Shown here piece by piece: positions 12,447 to 24,869 of a stretch of DNA of 64,000 bases (position 1 is its first letter; every line of letters starts with the position of its first letter). Source of the DNA: Adiantum capillus-veneris (lineage: Eukaryota > Streptophyta > Polypodiopsida > Polypodiales > Pteridaceae). Position numbers and translations under genes: made by a program. The notes beneath the pieces are model-generated. The model saw only the letters and a program-made list of their open reading frames with translations, was not told the DNA's origin and ran no database searches. Location: positions 27,915,896 through 27,979,895 of the forward strand of contig CM043960.1 of the NCBI GenBank assembly GCA_014529385.2. The letters run 5' to 3'.

Positions 12447-15033
12447 TGATATCCATTTTTTGTCTCTCATAAAATATTTTAAGAAGCCACTTCACCCCAC
12501 AAAAACACCCTAGCACAATGACTAGGCTCGCTTTTTCATTGTAAATAAGTGTGCGTGCGTTTAGGGTTTTTATCATATGTTTTAATCAAATCATTGAGCG
12601 AGTCATTGGGCTAGGAGACAAAAAAATTAATTTATAATATTACGGTCCTCTTTACATGTAAATATTTTCTATCAAATAAAGGACCTAAGTCTAAAGGATT
12701 TTTTTTTCAAATTTTTTGTATTTGTATAAATATATATTCATAGGCGTGCGTTATCAGGCCTAAGTATGCTAGCTTCCATCGTGTGTCATTCCTTATACAT
12801 ATTTTACTATCATTCTATCCCTTAAGCTCTACTTACACAAGCCTTGAAAAACCCTTATGTGAATTCACCGTAAAAATATACTAATAACCTTATCAGCTCC
12901 GTCATATTCTTTTCCATCCCTCCCAGTTAAATATTCACAAGTAAATAGATCATCTTCAAATAAATTCCATAAATCACTCAAAGTAGAGAATAATTGAGGG
13001 TCCCTTCCCTCATCATTTTTCTCCCTTTATTTTATATATTTTTTACCACCATGCATCCCATGTGTCTATTTTTTATGACTAGCTAGCCTATCTTTTTATC
13101 CCACACGTATATATTATATTTGATACTTATCCTAAACCATACATGTGTGCAAGATCCTTGGAAATATTATGTCATGGTTGATGTATGGGGGGCTCACTTG
13201 GAAGACTACAAAGGAAAAAGAATAAAATAGTGGCCCACTTCAAGCTTTATTAGATGCTGCAGGGACAACTTTTTGCTCAAATTTTGGCACCTTCTTATGA
13301 TCCGAATTTGAGAATACTTCCAAAAGAGAAAATGTAGCTCATGAGCTGAAGTATTTTTCATAATGTTTTCAGAAATTTTGAAGTCAAGGATGATTATACA
13401 TGAAATTTATGGCCGACTTCAAAACTGCCACCTCATACACCAAAAAATCTTCCTATTTCTCTCACCCTTCCACATACCTACTCACTCTTACACACTCCTC
13501 CCTCTCCTTCCCACTCCCAAACCTGCAACTCCCATGTCCTAATTCACTCTCTTCACCATTGCCACTTCTCTCACACCTCCATACCCTTCATCCTCTATTT
13601 CTATACCCTATGTGCTCCCCTTTCTCTTTACATAAAGGTCCATATTACCATATCCTCTTCAACTTTCTAAAGAACTCCAAAAAATCAGCAAAAATCCAAG
13701 TTTAACCTCTAAAAATGAAGGCTTTTATCATGAATTATCCAAGGTTTTGAGATAACATAGCTTCATCGACACGTGCAACTTCGCCATGTTGACCGCTTCT
13801 TCTATCGGTGCTGTAACAAGGTGAATGTCAACTTCTCCAAAGCTTCAACCTCTCTTTATAAGCTTATCCTTTCTCTAACCTTGCTCATCATATATCTCAC
13901 CATTTGGTGAATGATTTTGTAAATGTTTTGTAGTGATTATTACTAACCACTAACCACTAACCTTATTGTAAAAATGCACCCTCTACTATCTATTAGAATA
14001 GGCACTCTCAAATTATTCACTCAATCCTCTCTCCTTTCACCCTCAATAATTCTCTTCCCTTGAGCCCACATCCATGTGACTCAAAGGACAAGAGAGACCC
14101 ACTCTCATTTAAAAAAATAAAAATATGCATAATCTTTTATTTCTTCAAATAAACTTGATTAGGCCTAATCCTAATCGGGGCTTCTAAAACCTATAAATAG
14201 AGCCCTTCTCTCCCTTGTAAATCAACACATAATCACACTACACCACACCACACCATTCGAAACACATAGCACACCACTCTTCAAGCCTAGTTGTGTAGAG
14301 TGTGTGCATTGTGAGTGCTCTATTCCATCACTACACATAGGTGCATGGAGAAGCTTGAAGTTAGTTATGCCATCTAGAGGAGTGGAGTGATGCCATACCC
14401 TTCATCACACTTGTAGCCTACTCTTGTGCATAAATAAGATGTATAGTTTTGGGTGCAATTGTATACTGCAACTACGACTCTTCTTTCCAAATTTATTTGA
14501 TAAGTTGGCTCATCAGGTGGTTGAAGGTATATTGTCCTTGAAGTCTGTTGTGCCATTTCATGCTTGGTGGTTTGAGGGCTTGTGAATTGTTTGCCTAAAA
14601 AGTCAATTGTAAGAGGGTGCTCAGTGAGAGGTCTCCCGTGACCCTAAGACAATTTGTGTATTGGCAACAAGGTTAAGTTTTGTTTTGTCTCTTTGTTTCT
14701 CATCAAGCTTTGTGTGCATCTAGTCTTTAAGGCTAAGACTGAGTTGCTCAAGTTGATTTGTGCTCTTTACCTCTCTCTGGCGTGGTGAATGTTCGTGTTT
14801 GGTGTGTGTGGCTATCTTGCATTCCCATCTCTTTGAGTGTTTGATTACAAGGAGATATCGTGTGCGTCCTAGTTCGCATCTACAACTAGGTGGTGCCCCT
14901 TTTCTTGTTTGGTTTCTAGATGTGGGTTGTTGTTATCTTTGATTGTGCTTGCCCCAGCCCCAATTGAGTAGCACGGGAGCCTTGAAGGGTGTTTAGAGGC
15001 CACTCTTCTTGTTCCCCACCAAGGACCGCCTCA
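12447..15033 (+). mobile_element. Solo LTR of the E1 retrotransposon family
   Basis: Starts TGATATCCATTTTTTG and ends GACCGCCTCA. Along its length it is a diverged copy, in the opposite orientation, of the 2.65-2.7 kb LTRs at 29623-32335 and 42892-45539. Shared landmarks are the start 'ccatttttt', the TATA region 'acctataaatag', 'cgtcctagttcgcat' and the terminal stretch 'gccccaattgagtagcacgg'. It is flanked by CTAG on both sides (12443-12446 and 15034-15037), and the satellite resumes directly. No internal region is present, as expected after LTR-LTR recombination. Its ends define the LTR boundaries of the intact element. Confidence 0.85.
14191..14200 (+). promoter_or_regulatory. Solo-LTR TATA box
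   Basis: CTATAAATAG, preceded by 'aaaac' and followed about 25 bp later by a C-rich start region. The same box is conserved in both E1 LTRs at 30455-30466 and 43726-43737, which supports a real LTR promoter. Confidence 0.6.
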
Positions 15034-16890
15034 CTAGCATTAGACATAGAGGGTTTGCTAGCATAGAGGACACCTTATGACCCTAGGACCATAGGATGCC
15101 AGCATAGCCCATGTATGATTTCTCTTTTACCATAGAGGACATCTTCTGGATCTAGGGTCATAAGATGCCAACATATTTCATAAATGGCTTCTTATAAGTA
15201 TACAAGTAAACATAGTGCATAGAGGGAATTTTACTAGCATAAAGGCCACCATATGGCCTTGGGGCCATAGGGTGCCAACATAGAGCATAGAGGCCTTTTT
15301 ATTAGCACCTTGCTGCCCTTGGGATGCCATAGTGCTATAAAGTGGTTTTTGTATATGTAGCAGAGAATTCTCTCACACATGACACCTTGGTCACCATCTG
15401 GCCCTTGGTCCATATGATAGTAGCATAGAGGACACCCTATAGCCTTAGGGCCATACACTGCCAACATATAGTATACATGGTTTCTTCATAGAGAAAACGT
15501 TTTAGCCCATACGCAATAGAGTGGAAACCTAGACCATATGATGTACATCTTACTAGCATATAAGGCACCCTATGACCCTGGGGCCAAAGAGTACCAATTT
15601 AGGGCATAAAAGGGTCTCTTCCTAGGATGAAGGGCACCTTGTGGCCCTAGGGCCATAGGGTGCCAACATAAGGAATAGAGGGTTTACTGCTAACATAGAG
15701 AGTCTCTTTATAGGATAATGGGCACCCTATGGCCCTAGGTCATAGGGTGCCAATACAGAGTCTCTAAGATGGCACCTAGGCTAAGGTGGTCTTTGCAAAC
15801 GTGGTAAGGAATACTCTCAAAGGTCACATTTCCACCCCATGGCCCTTGGGACCATAGAGTGCCAACAGAGAGCATATAGGGTTTCTTACTAGCATAGAGA
15901 GCACCCTACAGCCCTGGGGCCATAGGGTGTCAACATAGTCAAATGGGGTGCAAATATAGAGCATAGAGGGTTTCTTACTATCATGGAGGACACCTTGTGT
16001 CCTTGGTGCCATAGGGTGCAAACATATAGCATGGAGGGTTTCTTGCTAGCATAGAGAGCACCCTATGGCCTTGGGGCCATACAATTCCAACAAAGAGCAT
16101 AAAGGGTTTTTAAATAGCATAGAGGATAGCTTATTTCCCTGGGGCCATATGATACCAAAATAGAAGAGTCTTAAGAAGGGCACCTAGGCCACTAAATCAC
16201 CATGGGGCCATAAGGTGGTCTTTGTGGGGAATTCTCCTAAAGGGTTCCTTGGACACCCTATGGCCTTTGGACCATAGGTTACCAACATAGATTTTAGATG
16301 GTTTCTTACTAGCATAGAGTGCACCTTGTGGCCTACGGTCTTTAGATGATAATATAGAGTTTCAATGGTTTCTTACTAGGCATAGGGGGCACCCTATGGC
16401 CCTGGGGCCATAGGGTGTCAATGTAGAGCGCAAAGGTTTTCTTTCTAGCATAGAGGGAACCTTGTGGCCTAGGAGCCATTTGATGCACCCCATGGCACGA
16501 GGATTGTAGGTTGCCAATGTAGAGCGTAGAGGTTTTCTTTCTAGCATAGAGGGAACCTTGTGGCCTAGGTGCTCCCCTAGAGCATACAAGGTTTCTTAGT
16601 AGCATTATAAAGGGTACCTTGTGGCCCTCAAGTATCCATAGGGTGCGAGCATAGAGCGTAGAGGGTTTTTCTTACTACCATAGAGGACAACCCATGGCCT
16701 TAGGGCCATAGGGTGACACATAAATAAAGTACCATATGGCTTTGAATCCATAGATCTATTTATATGTTGAGACGTGCTAACAATCCTAACCATATGGCCT
16801 TGAGGCCGTAAAGAGACATATTTTGTATTATCATAAAGTCATAGAGATATCTACAAAGAGAACCCTATGGCCTGAAGGCCATAAGAAACT
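15034..16890. repeat. Satellite block, right of solo LTR
   Basis: About 24 monomers with consensus 'gagcatagagggtttcttactagcatagag' (in two pieces around the palindrome ACCCTATGGCC...GGCCATAGGGTG). Local near-identical pairs occur at 16430-16470 and 16525-16565. The right edge (16716-16890) is a distinct module repeated at 20970-21140. Confidence 0.93.
16716..16890. repeat. Module duplicated at 20970-21140
   Basis: This 175-bp module, with 'gctaacaatcctaac' and 'ataaagtcatag' landmarks, recurs in the same orientation at 20970-21140. The pair flanks the FCP1-like pseudogene block, so the 4-kb segment between satellite blocks may be a mobile or duplicated unit. Confidence 0.75.
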
Positions 16891-17202
16891 TAGTCAAGGA
16901 AATCATCCAATGCAAGAAGATCATGGCAATAAAAAATGAGACTTGTGCTCTAGAGCTTAAAGGCATAAATTTTTGTCCAAGTATACTTCTAGACGCCACC
17001 ATCATGGACAAAGAACTAATGTAGCTAGATAAAGATTAGGAATCTCTAGACAATGAGGAGCATAAAAATAAATTCATTGTAGATGTGTTGTCAGTTAGTA
17101 AATTTGCTATTTTCAATTAGTTTTTCTAAGAGTGTGACAAAAAAGATTTATCAAAATGTAGATACTTTGGAATCTAAAATTAGGTGTTCTTTAAACTTGC
17201 AG

Positions 17203-18587
17203 TCCTTCATCAAGATATTGCGGCTGACAAAGTTTTACTCGAAATCGTTGGTATAGAGGATGCTCATGCCATTGACCCTACTGAGAAAGATTCTATTAAT
17301 CTCCATGTCAACCAAAGAGCTTCTGAAGAAGATGACAAGAATCTACAAGTTTTTGGAGGTCAAGTCCTGCAACGACTGGAGATAAATTTAACGAGTAATC
17401 CAATGGAAGAAGACAGTGAAAGCTCTAGAACATGTGCAAGGCAAGAAGAAGAATCCAATGAAAATATTCTAGTAGCCCAAGATTTGGGAATTGGATTTTA
17501 TGGCACTACAATGGAAGTAGAAGGCAATGCAAGTTCCAGAACATGTGCAACGCCAGAAGGAGAATCCAACACAAATATTTTAGCACCCCAAGATTTGGAA
17601 ATCGAAGTGCATGGTGAGTCAGACCTTCCATCCACCAACAAACCAATGCTAACTATAATAGTGAGCTTGTGTGGATTGTTCCTGAGGGTATGCTGGCAAA
17701 ATTCCAAGAAAATGAAGAGCTTAAAGTTTGGACATGAGCATCTTGTTCTTTGTCCAAGATGCATGGAGTTTTTAAAGGCTCTACTCAGAAATTTCAATGC
17801 AGGGATATGGTCAACTGCTAATGACATGCATGTTCTGGACATCATCAAGATTTTAGAAAAGGAAGATAAAGAAAATTTTCCATTCTTTATGATCTGGGGG
17901 CAAAGCCAATGTCAACCATGCGTAGAATCAAGGATCACTCGCTTAGATAATCCAGGAGTAGAAGCACTTTTCAAACCATTGGCTATTGCATCATTTAAAA
18001 TTTGGGCTTGATGCAAGAAGATTGCTTCCTGTGGATGATGAACCATTAAAGGGATGCATGAATCCTGCATTGAATTGTATTTTTCAACCATCATTTTATG
18101 TTGATGATGAGGAGGATAATATCCTCCTTGGGGAGCTGCTACCATATATCAAAGCTCTGTCAATGTTAATGACATTCGCACAGTTACAGGGTCTCATTTA
18201 TACGGACAAGCACCCATTGCTCAAGGTCATGAGCTTTATAACCGTATACACAAGGTTGTTGCAGAGTAAGAGGAGAGAAATATAATTTTTCTAGGAAAAA
18301 CCTACTCCACGAAAAGGCTACCAGAAGTTTCTAGTCCTCTTCACGACGATGAGAAAGTTGCAACATCTAGCACTAGTGGAATGTCCACTCGAAGTCAAGA
18401 CAAGAAACTTTCAGCACGTGATCGAGAAAAAGTAAGGGTCTTAAAGAATATCAAATTGTTATCAGCCTTGAAAGGTATAGAAGCAATCATGATTGCCCAA
18501 AAATTGGGATACAAGGATCCTGAGATCAAAGTACATGAAGCCAGGAATTATATAAAGCATCTAAAAATTCAGTATGATCTCAAATAG
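17203..18587 (+). pseudogene. FCP1/NIF-like phosphatase-domain pseudogene A
   Basis: Begins after an acceptor-like TTTAAACTTGCAG (17202). An N-terminal acidic, Ser/Thr-rich region contains two copies of a unit of about 33 residues (SSRTCA...NILxxQDL). An NLI-interacting-factor/FCP1 homology domain follows: FLKALLRNFNAGIWSTA, then FFMIWGQSQC, then LLPVDDEPLKGCMNP and a YGQAPI tail. In active family members a DxDxT motif precedes this block; here the equivalent stretch reads VSLCGLFLRVCW, so the nucleophile aspartates are missing. The frame changes near 18005 and 18155, and a TAA near 18268 looks like former CAA. The last ORF (18381-18587) is the Lys-rich C-terminus. Family known: nuclear RNA polymerase II CTD phosphatases and relatives. 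This copy is broken and would be inactive. Confidence 0.7.
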
Positions 18588-19054
18588 CCCTATATCAAGA
18601 AATGATGGAGCAAAGTTTTGTAACATTTTGTCATTCACAAAGATCTCTATGTACTCAAAGACTTTGTTAGAGTGCTTAGGATTTCAAGATATATGAAGAT
18701 GTAAATGATTAATAGTTTTTTAATTTGTCTTTCAATACTATAAGTAACTTTTGAGTTTTGTGTGCCAAATGCTCTTTTTTTAAAAAGGTTTTATAGTTGT
18801 TTTCTATGAAATTTGAGTTCATTGTGCCATCAAGGACAATCTACATGCTCATAAGGTCAAATCTTGCTCTATGACCTTGGGGGAATTGCACTTTATGGTA
18901 TGAACACCCTATGAGTCTAAGGCCATAGGGTCATAGTTTGGAATGTGTTCTTGCATAAGACTTACTAAGTGTAACCATAAATTAGAACCCTATGTCCCTA
19001 AGGTCTTTAACACACTTAAGATATCTATATTAACTTTTTTTTTAATCATTTCAG
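18588..19054. other. Intergenic or intronic spacer with one satellite monomer
   Basis: AT-rich sequence ending in a strong polypyrimidine tract and acceptor (TTTTAATCATTTCAG at 19054). It includes a single satellite monomer at about 18873-18935, which shows the satellite can seed into gene-internal non-coding sequence. Confidence 0.6.
18873..18935. repeat. Isolated satellite monomer
   Basis: 'caccctatgagtctaaggcc' followed by 'atagggtcatag' matches the palindromic core of the large arrays, but only one unit is present. Confidence 0.7.
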
Positions 19055-19823
19055 GGCTTCTAAGAAAAAATGTTTTGCTATTAGATTATCACAAAATAGA
19101 GGATCTCCCTTTCATATTACATCAAATATTACATTTAAACCAAGAGCAATGGTTTCATTATCTACCAGCATCTTTCAAACAGGAGAAAAGAACGCTTATC
19201 TTGGGTGTGCTTCTTACAACATTTGAGCTTCAATCAAGGCCAGCCTGGACCAAGTACATGTGCATTGTAGAAGATAACAATGAGGTGTATGCGGTGCGTC
19301 TAGATGCAGAGTATTTCTTAAGATTTTTCTTTGAGTTCTTTGAGGTCTGGATTTGGAGCTGCCATCGTTTACAAAAAGCTCAACAGATAATCAAAACCAG
19401 TTTTCCTACACAAAGTCACAAATTCAAGATGATTATGGATAACAGGTGCTGCCAAATTCAAATTTCATGCTCGATTACAAAAGAGCATATCACAAAAACA
19501 TTTTTACTATATGGAACCTATTTGATTATTTAGATGGGGGCAACACTATAATATTTGATGATAGTACATACCGAGTGATGTGGAATATGCAAGGAACTTA
19601 TATGATTTTTCCATATTTTTGGAACCAGCCTACTCAATTGCTTCAAAGTTTTTGAAAAGATGAAATTGTTCCATGGTTATGTGGATGGTTGTATGCTAAA
19701 GACAAGAGAGACTATACCATAAGAAATTTTGTAATGTTCCATCGTGATCCTGAGACTCACTATGTAATGCAATGTTATATGTCTCAAAGCACTCAAAATC
19801 TCAAGAGAAGGAGGTTACCTTAA
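19055..19823 (+). pseudogene. FCP1/NIF-like phosphatase-domain pseudogene B
   Basis: Starts at a good acceptor and reads GLLRKNVLLLDYHKI, then VRLDAEYFLRFFFEFFEVWIW. This is the part of the FCP1 homology domain that follows the catalytic loop. After a frame change near 19440 come NTIIFDDSTYRVMWN and, after a TGA at about 19654, VPWLCGWLYAKDKRDY, typical of the domain's C-terminal end. It is a paralogue of the copy 1 kb upstream, in the same orientation. As there, no DxDxT is visible, and a frameshift and a stop make it a pseudogene. Its first exon was not found. Confidence 0.65.
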
Positions 19824-20529
19824 GTGTAAAATAGCTAAGTATTCTAAATAGCATCTACAAAGTATTTGGCATTGTGTACTTTTCAAATTTTAAACTTGAA
19901 AGCTATGGGATAGCTTAAAAAATATTTAAAATATTTTCTTAATGAAGCCATCCTATTGTGAGGAGACTTCTCTGATTCAAGTTCTTTGGTTTCAGTGTTT
20001 AATGCTTCTATGGTAGTGTTAAATTTTTCTTCTTAATAATTGTCTTTATTAAGTGATGCAAACAATCAAAATGTTCTTGACATTTGGTAGTGTTACAAAA
20101 CGGTGTTTTTTGAACACCCTCAATCTTGGAGATATCATACTCTTTCTAGCTAGTACTTTGTTGTACATGCAATGAAGACCATCATTTTTATGAAATTGTC
20201 AAGTTGTTGGTGGTAATCTTTGTGTCTATACTTTATACTATTTTGACATAATCGATGTATAAAATTTGTATTATTCACATCAAACGGTGTTTTTAAACAC
20301 CTCCTTTTTTTGAAACACCATCTCTAAAAACTTTGAATGAAGTTTTAAAGCATGTACTTGATGTAAAAAATCTTCATCTTAACATAGATTCTTTGGCACA
20401 AACTTATGTTAAGAGTTTTTATATTGTAGTTTTATGTTAAGAAACAAATTCAAAGTTAGAATTACGATAGTTTATCTAAGTCAGTGCCTCATTTAACTTT
20501 GTATAGTTAAATAAAATACCAAATGGAAT
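19824..20529. other. AT-rich spacer
   Basis: AT-rich 3' flank of the pseudogene. A phrase 'aaacggtgtttttt/aaacacc' recurs at about 20098-20112 and 20283-20300, a small local repeat. No gene, RNA or terminal repeat seen. Confidence 0.6.
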
Positions 20530-21180
20530 TATAGGTGCAATAGATGGCATCTTATGGTCTTAGGGCCATAGGATACTCTATATTATTGTTTAGATTCTTT
20601 AACTGTTTGTGAACATAGAGCATAGAGGGTCTTTTAACTACCATAGAGGATATCCTATGGCTTTGGGGCCACATGGTCTCAATATTGAGCGTAGAGGATT
20701 TCTTACTAGCATAGAGGGTACCTTATGGCCCTAGGTCTATAGGGTGCAAACAAAGAGTATAGAGGATTTCTTACTAGCACAGAGGGCACCCTATGGTCTA
20801 AGGCCGTATGGTGACAACATATAGAATAAAGGGTTTCTAACTAGCATACGAGGCACACCTTGTGCACTTGGGGACATAGAGTGCCAACATAGAGCATACA
20901 AGGGTTTCTTATTGGCATAAACAACATCTTGTGGCCCTAAGACAGCCTACAGACTTAGGGACATAGGGTGGCACATAAATAAAGTCCCATATGGCTTTGA
21001 AGCGTTGGATCTCTTTATACGTTGAGACTAGCTAACAATCCTAACGCTATGGCCTTGAGGTCATAAAGAGACATATTTTAGATTATCTTAAAGTCATAGA
21101 TATATCTACAAAGAGCACTATATGGCCTTAAGGCCATAGGTGCAATAGATGGCACTCATGGTCTTATAGCCATAGGATAC
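20530..21180. repeat. Satellite block with flanking direct repeat
   Basis: About eight monomers of the satellite, followed by the module shared with 16716-16890. The sequence 'aggtgcaatagatggca...ggatactctatattattgtt' (20533-20600) is repeated at 21148-21215, so the block is bounded by a direct repeat about 615 bp apart. Confidence 0.85.
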
Positions 21181-21708
21181 TCTATATTATTGTTTTGACT
21201 TTTTAAGTGTGAAATATTAGTTTGAATGTTGTTTAAATTATCGTGTATTTAAAACTTGATAGCATGCTACAAAACCATGACCAAGTATTTTGTTATACTA
21301 TATTAAGGTCACCAAATTTATGACAAGAGTGTTCAATAGTATTTGTCTTTACATAGTATCTTTTTTAATTGTTGTTATCAATCTATATGCTACTTTAAAA
21401 TCATATCCATTGGTTTTTTTGACACCTCATTTTTTGAGAGGCTACTTCTAGAAGCATTTGTTGAATTTTGAAAAGCATTGATGTCATACAAATCCTCTTT
21501 CCAAGAACTATATTGGAGGTTTATTCTTAAATTTTATAGTGGAGAAACTAAAATAGACTCATACAATCAACATAATTTATCTAAATTAAAAGCAACTAGA
21601 GCTTAGAAATCATAAAATAACACAATCCTAGCATACACGTTTAGAATTTGGGAAACGGGATTTTCCCAAATTATCTAAAATGGTGTTAGAGGGAAGCAAC
21701 CTGGATTA
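21181..21708. other. AT-rich spacer before chromovirus fragment
   Basis: No coding signal. The left truncation point of the gypsy fragment lies in about 21640-21710, where 'ggattactccagccattgcc' begins the integrase-coding sequence. Confidence 0.55.
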
Positions 21709-22790
21709 CTCCAGCCATTGCCTATCCCAAATTAACCATGGGAGATTATATCCATGGATTTCATCTTTGGACTACCCAAGTCTAGCCATGTGAATACGGG
21801 AATATGGACAATAGTTGACAGGTTTTGCAAGAAAGCACACTTTATTCCTGTCAAAAAGACTATTACGGCATGCCAAATGGCAACTCTCTTCGTATCACAG
21901 ATTTTCAAACACCATGGATTACCAACATCCATTGTGTCAGATAGAGATCCTAGAATGACCATTAATTTTTGGAAAGATCTCTTTGAGAATATAGAAACAA
22001 GGTTAAATTTCTCTTCGGCCTATCACCCACAAACGGATGGCCAAAGTGAGATAGCCAATCTTACGATACCATATCTAGTAAAGACTTATGTTATAGAAGT
22101 ACATCAACGCTCACAATGGGAAAAGTACTTACCTCTTGTGGAGTATTCCTACAATAATATTGTACATACATCTATGGGAAAAGCACCTTTTGAGATCATT
22201 GAGAGAAGACCTAAAGGTCTCTTTCTACTCTAAGTACAAAGGAAGATCTTCACTGCCGATGAGTATAGTCATGACCTGCAAGAATCTTTTCAAAAGGTTA
22301 AGGAGGCTATATCCATCTCTCAACAAAGGAAAAAAGCTACTCCTAACAAGCATAGAAGGGCCTTAACATTCAAAGAAAATGATTGGGTCTTACTTAAGTT
22401 TCCTAAGGTTCAATTAAGGTAAAACGGGCAAAAATCCTATGGGCCATTAAAAGTAATATGCTAAGCTAGCAAAAAGATACTATGGTCCTTTCCAAATATT
22501 GAAGCCCATCAATGAGACGGCCTACCAACTCAAGTTTCCCAATCATTGGCTCATACACAATGCTTTTCATATGAGCCTACTCAAGCCCTACAAATGAGAG
22601 CCACCACATGAAACAATTATTGATGGCCCTCCCAAAGTTGAAGACCAAGAAGAGGTGCTACAACCCGAAGCTATTCTTTGGCATGAAGAGAAGGTACTAC
22701 GACATGGTACGATTATATGACGGTATCTTATTAAGTTAAAAAATTATCCTTTTGAAGATGCTAGATGTATGCAAGGAATATTAGTATGAA
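21709..22790 (+). pseudogene. Ty3-gypsy chromovirus fragment: integrase to chromodomain
   Basis: Begins in the linker before the integrase core (LQPLPIPN, TAA, PWEIISMDFIFGLP). The catalytic core follows with the first Asp in MDFIFGLP, the second in VSDRDPR and the Glu in GQSEIAN, followed by VEYSYNN. After a frameshift near 22230 come the integrase C-terminal region and, at about 22630-22790, a chromodomain-like stretch (RYLIKLKNYPFED) preceded by a TGA where CGA is expected. The 5' part with gag, protease and RT is absent. Chromodomains in this position mark chromoviruses, which insert with a chromatin preference. The copy is defective. Confidence 0.85.
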
Positions 22791-23240
22791 CCTTTTCAAT
22801 GCTTACAATGCTACATTAGAGAAGCACATGTACAATTTTCTTTTTTAAATGACCAATGTTATTGTCTTATAAGACTAGTTCTCTTTTTATTGTACACAAA
22901 TGTAAATAATATGCATGCTTAGAATCATGTTTGTGATGACAATGTCTCTCAAAAACCAAGTAGAATTTATCACTCTACTTGGGAGAATGAAATGGACTAA
23001 AGAGCATACATGCTTGCGGTAGCTATGTCTCCCAAGCACCAAATGGATTAGTCATCCATCTTGGAAATTTATGTTGTGGGGTAAAAAGGGATCCTCTTCT
23101 CTCTAAGTGAGATTGACTAATGACTAAGGATTTATCTCTTCTACTAAGTGAGAGGTAATGTCATAAAATCTAATATCTAACCAACCCAAATGATTTTGAC
23201 ATACTAAATTGATCATTTAATGTGGGAGAATAAACGGGAA
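22791..23240 (+). other. 3' untranslated region of the chromovirus fragment
   Basis: Shares sequence with the inverted copy at 27371-27660: the 'gtttgtgatgacaatgtctct', 'cccaagcaccaaatggat' and 'ttatctcttctac' landmarks. A purine-rich AATGTGGGAGAA at about 23220-23231 may be the polypurine tract before a 3' LTR. Confidence 0.55.
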
Positions 23241-24556
23241 CAAGGGTTAGGATATTGACATCTGCTTATAGGTCTATCTCAACACGGGACCAATGGTGAA
23301 GGGGCCCAAATGAGAGATGGTCTATCAAAGAGCAAGCCTAACCAATGGAGCATAAAGACCTTAGGGTTAGCTTCATCGAAGACCTCCAATAGTTAGTGTT
23401 AAATGTCCTTTGACCTTAGGTAAGCTAGGGCTCTACTTGAGGTGGGAACCTGGCCCAAGATTGAGGTGCTTGTCATGCCTGATGACTGAGATGCTTGAGG
23501 TGCTTGTCATGCTTGAGATGCTAGGGTTGTACTTGAGGTGAGAACCTAGCTCAATCTTGAGGGGCTTAAGGTCCAAGCTTGTGGTGAGAACTAGTCTGAA
23601 GGTTGAGGGGCTTGAGGTGGCATAAAAGTCAAAGTAGATCCCTACAAGGAGAGGGAAATCCATGCAAGAAGGGGGGGTGGTTTCTTGAACACTCTCTCTC
23701 CCAAAAGGCACCCCTTGCCCGAGAGGCAAGTAGGATAAATGTCAAGCCCCTAGCTAGGTTACCTCGTAGTGTGCCTAAAGCCTATTGGTTTCCCACCCAA
23801 GGGGTCCAATGATAATTTAGTGGATTTAATTAGTTGTTTTAGCATTTATCAAGCCCTCTCTCTCAAAGGGGAAAGGGAGACACTTGTCCCAAGGTTACCC
23901 ATGTTGCTTGGTATGAATCTTTCTTGTGATTGCCTAGGCTTGGAGGGGTCCAATGAGCTTCAAGCATGAGCTACAAGGGGGGGGGGGGGGGGGGGGGGGG
24001 GGGGGGCTAGTAGGAGGCCTTCTTGAGGGGTATACTCCCCCCCCCCCAACACACACACACAAACAATCTAATTGTGTTAAGTGAAAAGTGCAAAGTGCAA
24101 GAGCTCCCTCTCCTTCTCCAAGCAAGTAGAGAGGTTGAGAGTCTACACCAATACTCTTGGCTATGGAATGAAAATCCAACCAAGATCCATGCTTCAATGC
24201 TTAAGCTTGCCATCTTCTCCATCTTCATTACTATGTTATTATGTATGCTAGCAAGAAGAGTGATGATAAGTGAGGAACTAATTCTTTCTCCTATGAAATG
24301 GTTCTTCTTCCTCTTCCCTATCCTTATTCCCTGCTAGCTCTCTCCACCTTCGAAGGTGTTTGAGGTCTTGGGACTGAGGCTTGGGATAGTTAATGCTTTC
24401 CACAAAGTTTATGTTATGCTCATGATGCATGAAGATTACAATCTTCATTGCATCGCCTAGGTCACAAGCAACACAAAGATTGTATTGTAATAAGTCTCTC
24501 TTGATGGGAGAAACCATAATAAAAATGCCTATTGGAGGGGGGACCGTCTCCACATA
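23241..24556. other. Possible chromovirus LTR or flank, low complexity
   Basis: No gene. Contains diverged tandem units around 'acttgaggtgagaacct' and 'attgaggtgcttgtcatgc' (about 23425-23625). A poly-G run lies at about 23978-24006 and a C-run at 24038-24048 next to a short (CA)n. A second boundary matching the inferred 3' LTR start was not found, so LTR status is unproven. The small ORFs are not supported. Confidence 0.4.
23425..23625. repeat. Diverged tandem repeat
   Basis: Three or so imperfect copies of 'cttgaggtgngaacctngc' plus 'ttgaggngcttg', of irregular length (about 60-90 bp). Confidence 0.6.
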
Positions 24557-24869
24557 CATTAAGAAAAATATGGACTCTCCTTGGGTCTTTTTGATTAGTG
24601 AAGGCTTAAGGGAGAACCAATGAGAAGGCTCTTGGGATATCACCTAGAGGGGGAGGAATGGTAGGGGTGAAGCCTAATTGTCTCCCTCTTCAATGCTTGG
24701 TTCTTAGAGAGAGGTGGGAGGTAGGCTTGGGGGGGGGGGGGGGGTAAATAGGAGGAGAGAGGTGTCATAAAAGAGGGAGGGACCCCCAAAAAGAAAACGC
24801 GCATGCTTAAAAACCCTAAAAATTGAATTTTTTTAAAAAGTTCCAAAGTTGACCCATTTGCCTCCAAAA

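Noticed and set aside
13400..13705. 101-residue ORF in the solo LTR
   Set aside because: Pyrimidine-rich part of the LTR, homologous to non-coding sequence in both E1 LTRs.
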